Shown here in pieces: positions 55,402 through 60,000 of a DNA stretch of 60,000 bases. The position numbers were made by a program, and so were the translations under genes. The notes below the pieces were generated by a model. That model ran no database searches and was not told where the DNA came from. It was given only the letters and a program-made list of their open reading frames with translations. Origin of the DNA: Symsagittifera roscoffensis (lineage: Eukaryota; Xenacoelomorpha; Acoela; Convolutidae); contig NC_087062.1 of the NCBI RefSeq assembly GCF_963678635.1, positions 35,802,052-35,862,051 on the forward strand. The letters run 5' to 3'. The first letter of the stretch is position 1; each line of letters starts with the position of its first letter.

Positions 55402-55925
55402 AACAAAACTGCTTGTATCAGGGCGAAGCCGAGAATGTATCGACTGCCATGTAAGGTCTATGAATTAAAGATAACTAGAAAAAATGTGAAGATGTAAAAA
55501 AAAAGAACAAAAATTAATTTTTTTTAAGCTGAGATTTTTTGTGAAATCGTCCCCCCACACGCCATAAATTTCAAAAAATGATAAATTTCGCTCCTAGTGA
55601 CAAATTAATTATGGCAAATAAGCTTCCTTCTACCAATATGGAAAGATTTCTAAGACGGATTAAATCTCCGCTTACGCGTTAATGGAGCGAAATATATCGC
55701 TCGTTAATTGTCCCAAATTGACCAAAAAGCCAATCTTTAAACCCCATAACATTACGAAAAAAGATCACAGGTAAAGTATCTTTTCAAATTTAAGCTCAAG
55801 ACAACAAAACAGCAAATTTAGGCTCGTCAAAAATGGCTAGTTAAAAAGTCGAATATTGTCTGAAGAAAAAAAAACCCACCCGAGCACAAAAATTCCGTTA
55901 CTTTCGTTACGAAAGTCGGAACAAT
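55402..55925 (-). mobile_element. Helentron-like element, copy 5 (unit B duplicate)
   Basis: Duplicate of 53460-53985 by the segmental duplication. Confidence 0.75.
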
Positions 55926-55927
55926 AA

Positions 55928-56510
55928 TAACAAGACTGCTCGTATACAATATCAAAGGTTGAGTGTGAAAATTTGAGTCGTACGAAACTAATACGACCGA
56001 TTAGCTAGCCTTAATTGCTCCAATTTTTGATGAAAAGGGAATATTTATGCTCGGTTGTGGTTTTTTTTATTTGGTCAATTGTCGCCAATCGATAGTTTTC
56101 AACAAAAACTACTTGTACCGCATTGCACATATCGACTTCCTGAGTTCAAATATAAAAAGATATTTTATCTCAGATTATTTTTTGTAAAATTTTGGGGGTT
56201 TGAAAGTTGCCAAATTGGCCATGTTCTGGACTAAATTATGCGTGCTATGAAGAATTAAAGCCTAATGCTGAGAGTGTAACCTCAAATTAATTATGCGGGG
56301 CAAATTATCCTGCACAACAAAATTGTTCCAAATTGAACATGGGCTAGCTAATCGGTCGTATTTATTTCGTACGACTCAAAATTTTACTTTTTGATATTCT
56401 CCAAAATTTATACGTTTTCAATATTTTTTTTTAATCAAAAACTATTCGATATGAAAAAAAGGGCAATCGGAACATTCAGGGCTTAGCCATAAAATCAATG
56501 CAGTCTTGTT
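55928..56510. mobile_element. Composite foldback, unit B duplicate
   Basis: Duplicate of 53988-54570. Confidence 0.6.
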
Positions 56511-56601
56511 TAATTTGGAACGATTTTGTTTGGCGGGACATTTCGCCACGCATAAATAGTTCGCGTAACGCTTTCAGGAATATGGATAAATGGAGTGCGG
56601 T

Positions 56602-56802
56602 CTGTATTTAGACAACAGCGTATTCATACTCGTCAGCAAGCAGACAATTATTACTTTAACCAATCAGAATTGAAATGAGAAAGCAACCTTACGAAATAAA
56701 TAATTATTTTTAAATAAGTTCTTCCTTGTCTCGATTCTGATTGGTTAATATAGCCTTTGTCTGCTTACTGACGAGTATGAATACGCGGTTGTCTAAATAC
56801 TG
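56602..56802. mobile_element. MITE, 201 bp, unit B copy
   Basis: Duplicate of 54662-54862. Confidence 0.75.
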
Positions 56803-57257
56803 CAAACTAATCGGATAAAATCTACAAAGCACGCATGAGTTAGTATTGAGCATGGCTAAATTGGCAGTTTTCAAACTCCCAAAACTTAACAAAAACTGAT
56901 CGAAGGTAAAATATAAATAATTGATTTCAGGGAGTCAATATCTTCATTGGGGCAAAAAGTTTTTTAAATTAAAAACTATTATTTCGATCGCCGAAAACTG
57001 ACTCCGAAATCAATTCGGTCGACCTAAAAAAAGGTCGACAAAATTTCGACATTTTTTAAAAATCACCTCCCTCGAGAAAATCCTAGATCCGCCCCTGCTC
57101 GAAATGACAGATCATTTCATGTATATCAACTAGATAAAACCAAAACATATCCCAATGAAAGGGGAGAAATTGAAGAAATTCTCTTAAGTCTGTACTTCCA
57201 AAAATTCTGAGCTCACACTAAATTGTTTGAACAGTTAGCATAAACGATAGTACTAAC

Positions 57258-57378
57258 CCGTAGAACAATGGATAGTACCAGTGGACCAAATCGCTTCCTG
57301 TACCACTCCAGAAACAGACCCACGCCAATCACCAACAACAGAACACCCACAAAGCACACTCCAAATCGGAACAACTCA
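57258..57378 (-). CDS. Membrane-span exon, copy C
   Basis: 121 nt with the same splice sites as copy A. Two differences, both changing the residue: LLVVIG becomes LLLVIG and LSTVLR becomes LSIVLR. Open and splice-competent. In gene direction it precedes copy A. Confidence 0.6.
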
Positions 57379-57672
57379 CTGTAAAATAACAATTCGGCCA
57401 GCAAATTATCAATTTAACCGCACTTAAAAATTAACCTAAAACCAAAAATTTTCATAAACGATCGCTTTGGCGATAAAACAAATTCCATCGGGAATAATTA
57501 AACTAGCAGCAATTTATTCGAAAATTATAAACAACTTCAAAAAATACGGCAAAATATTGCGATTATATATTAGCATAGATGGCAGCCAAGGTCTTAATAA
57601 AATCTGGAAATTGTGTCACGATACTTTTTGGTTTACTTTAGTAGGTTTCAATTCAAAAACACATCGAAATTT

Positions 57673-58041
57673 AACAAAACTGCTTGTATCAGGGCGAAGC
57701 CGAGAATGTATCGACTGCCATGTAAGGTCTATGAATTAAAGATAACTAGAAAAAATGTGAAGATGTAAAAAAAAAGAACAAAAATTAATTTTTTTTAAGC
57801 TGAGATTTTTTGTGAAATCGTCCCCCCACACGCCATAAATTTCAAAAAATGATAAATTTCGCTCCTAGTGACAAATTAATTATGGCAAATAAGCTTCCTT
57901 CTACCAATATGGAAAGATTTCTAAGACGGATTAAATCTCCGCTTACGCGTTAATGGAGCGAAATAAATCGCCGAAAACTGACTGAAAAAAAAACACCACG
58001 CTAAGCAAGAATATTCTGATTTCTTTGAAAGTCGGAACAAT
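57673..58041 (-). mobile_element. Helentron-like element, copy 6, internally deleted
   Basis: Starts as copies 4 and 5, but after about 57970 jumps to a diverged left terminus ending GAAAGTCGGAACAAT. Confidence 0.65.
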
Positions 58042-58164
58042 CAATGGTTTGAAAGTGAAGTCTTTACCTGAACGGAGTTACAGTTAAGAATTCTTTTTAA
58101 AAACGTAACTTGAGAGAGCGCCATAAGACTAGGTCAAGCGTAGATAAAATTTAGAATGAAAACG

Positions 58165-58700
58165 AACAAGACTGCTCGTATCAGGGCGAAGCCCTGAATG
58201 TTCCGACTGCCTTTTAAGGTTTTATGGAGCAGTATTAACATCAAAAAATTGAATGTATTAAAATATAATGAAAAAAATTTTTTTTCTAAAATTTGAAATT
58301 TTGTATGAAAATCATTCCCCCACACGCCATATAAAGTACAGAAAGATAGATTTAGCTCCTTGTAACAAATCAATTATGGCAAATAAGCTTCTTTCAACCA
58401 ATTTGGAACGATTTTAAGACGGATTAAATCTCCGCTTACGCGTTAATAGCGCGAAATATATCGCGCGTTAATTGTCCCAAATTGACCAAAATGGCAATCT
58501 TTAAACCCCCATAACTTTACGAAAAATGATCACAGGTGAAATATCTTTTCAAATTTGAGCTCAGGACAACAATAGCTTTCAAATGATATAAAAAATTCCG
58601 TCAAAAATGGCTAGTTAAAAAGTCGAAATTTGTCTGAAGAAAAAAAAACCCACCCCGAGCACAAATATTCCGTTACTTTCGTATCGAAAGTCGGAACAAT
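58165..58700 (-). mobile_element. Helentron-like element, copy 7, best-preserved
   Basis: AACAAGACTGCTCGTATCAG, perfect hairpin CAGGGCGAAGCCCTG, GTTCCGACTGCCTTTTAAGG, body with CCCCCACACGCCAT and CCTGTGATC-type blocks, and terminal CGAAAGTCGGAACAAT. 536 bp without ORF. Confidence 0.8.
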
Positions 58701-60000
58701 AAATCATGAGGGTAGAAGCTTGCTGTGCAAATGCCACAATTTTCCGACCATAAATACAATTGCAACAAATTCAAACGATCCTGTAAACACGAAAAAGGAA
58801 CTTGGAAGCTGTGAACGTTTAAAAGCTTATAATTGATAGTTCTTTGGATCACTTCGTGGTTGCCATCAAACAAAACAATGTTGTCGTCTAAATTGCGTCC
58901 CCCATTCTTCAAATTGTTTGAATTTTTCAGTTTTCTTGAAAAACAAAAAAAAACATTGAAAGAAAAGTGCATTAAAATTAATTTAAGTAATCCTGGGTGC
59001 TGCCATAAAAAAGATGCACAAAATTTACTTTCTTGATTTTCTTGCTCTATCTAAATTGGCAAATCAAATTACTGATGATAGAAGAGTAACAGAAAACAGT
59101 AAAATATGCATCAAGCCGATAATTGGTCGACAGAAGTTGATAATATTATTTGAAATGCAATGTCAGCAGCTATCATTCTGTTTTGATTGACTTTGATTGA
59201 ATAATTTTTTAATTATTGTTCTCGTCTTGGGTTGACGTTGCGTGATGATAAAAAATCTTGAAAAAGTTAATTTGAACTCTGCAACAAATCTTATTACAAC
59301 AAATCGTGCAGTTTTTCTTGACGTTTTTACACCATAAAATTGTTGTACCTGAGAAAAAAAAGTTCGACTGTGAAAAAGAACATATGTGAAAAAGCTGGGT
59401 GGTTTTTGCAATGTTTCGAATTAAAAACGGTAGAAAACACAATTTATGTAAATCAGTTCAACAAAAAACGTAGTCGTAGAGATATCAAAAACGCAAAAGG
59501 TTGATATAGGATATATTTTGATAATAATAAATTTTTTAAAAGAGTAGATATCGCAGAAATGCTTCGAGTTTTTGGTAAAATTGTATAAAAAAGCACGAAA
59601 TTGGTCTGTCATTGATAGGACTTAGCAAAAACTTTCTTGGTCAATTTAGGTCAAATTTAGTTGGTCTACATCCAAAAGTTCGACTCAGATTAATGGGGTT
59701 TCATTTGGTTTGCATCAAATTGATAATGCTGAAATTAAACTAATGATTGTTGGTATGCAAAAATCAGACTGAAATTTTAGCATTGGTTCGATTGAGCTCG
59801 GCACCTATCATTAACTTTCTCTGGTATATTTATTACGCTAGCAAAACTATATACGTCGGACAAAACGCTTGCTAGGAATACAGGGTCCTTTCTACTTTCT
59901 ATCTTAGAAAGTAAATCTAAAATTCGCTGAGAAATATTTTATTAGAAAAGAAGTTATTATGAATTTACAGCAAGTTGCCTTTTGACTCAATATCTATTTT
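58701..60000. other. Right edge, no supported gene
   Basis: The minus-strand frame 58972-58673 has a plausible stretch (RNLDDNIVLFDGNHEVIQRT) and an acceptor-like TTCGTGTTTACAG near 58784-58796, and could hold an upstream exon of the membrane-protein gene, but no consistent donor or phase was found. Nothing else recognised. Confidence 0.3.

Larger units (their letters stand above)
52788..57970. repeat. Tandem segmental duplication, three units
   Basis: Unit A 52788-55068 (2281 bp), unit B 55069-57008 (1940 bp) and unit C 57009 to about 57970 (truncated) are head to tail and more than 99 percent identical. Junctions share AAATCAATTCGG, the sequence inside the hAT MITE where unit A starts. Unit B lacks 341 bp, including the membrane-span exon; unit C retains that exon but loses the rest after the start of a Helentron-like element. 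The duplicated 90-codon plus frames at 53254, 55196 and 57467 open at TTG and run into that element, so they are not genes. Confidence 0.9.

Noticed and set aside
53254-57739. Three identical 90-codon plus-strand ORFs
   Set aside because: Open at TTG, run from intron sequence into a Helentron-like element, and are identical only because of the tandem duplication.

Overview
The window is eukaryotic, from an invertebrate metazoan that I cannot place further. It is AT-rich, has spliced genes with GT-AG introns, a c-type lysozyme, and an unusually mixed load of decayed transposons (Polinton/Maverick, Ty3/Gypsy, BEL/Pao, APE-type LINE, MULE, hAT MITE, Helentron-like short elements). There is one 200-N assembly gap (11228-11427).

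Layout. 1-6160 (+) is the right-hand part of a decayed Polinton/adintovirus-like element: small membrane protein, packaging ATPase, two small ORFs, integrase, penton-like minor capsid, basic core protein, major capsid protein and adenain-like protease. Only the core and capsid frames are intact over full length. 7507-10690 (-) is a broken Ty3/Gypsy element without integrase. 13832-16406 (-) is a dead LINE with endonuclease, linker and YADD reverse transcriptase. 17.7-22.5 kb holds three degenerate direct copies of an unrecognised coding sequence of about 220-240 codons. 24587-31604 (+) is a nearly complete BEL/Pao retrotransposon with 191-bp LTRs and a perfect 5-bp target-site duplication.

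Two host genes can be supported. The first (+) is a c-type lysozyme in three exons (32339-32393, 45937-46124, 51148-51363) with matching phases, signal peptide, eight cysteines and both catalytic acids. Its 13.5-kb first intron contains a Gypsy relic, a MULE relic and several foldback elements; its 5.0-kb second intron contains an 8 x 267-bp satellite array, Helentron-like elements and a LINE scrap. The second (-) converges on the lysozyme gene and encodes the C-terminal part of an unrecognised single-span membrane protein (exons 53045-53165, 52299-52337, 52200-52246, 51650-51878). Its membrane exon lies in a recent tandem duplication (52788 to about 57970, three units), giving a second intact copy at 57258-57378. 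The exon is 121 nt, so a transcript can use only one copy and stay in frame.

A family of about 520-bp elements with subterminal inverted repeats, a 5' palindrome and a 3' hairpin occurs at least seven times and is best read as non-autonomous Helentron (HINE/DINE-1-like) copies. Most other ORFs are shadows or TE remnants. No tRNA, rRNA or CRISPR was found.
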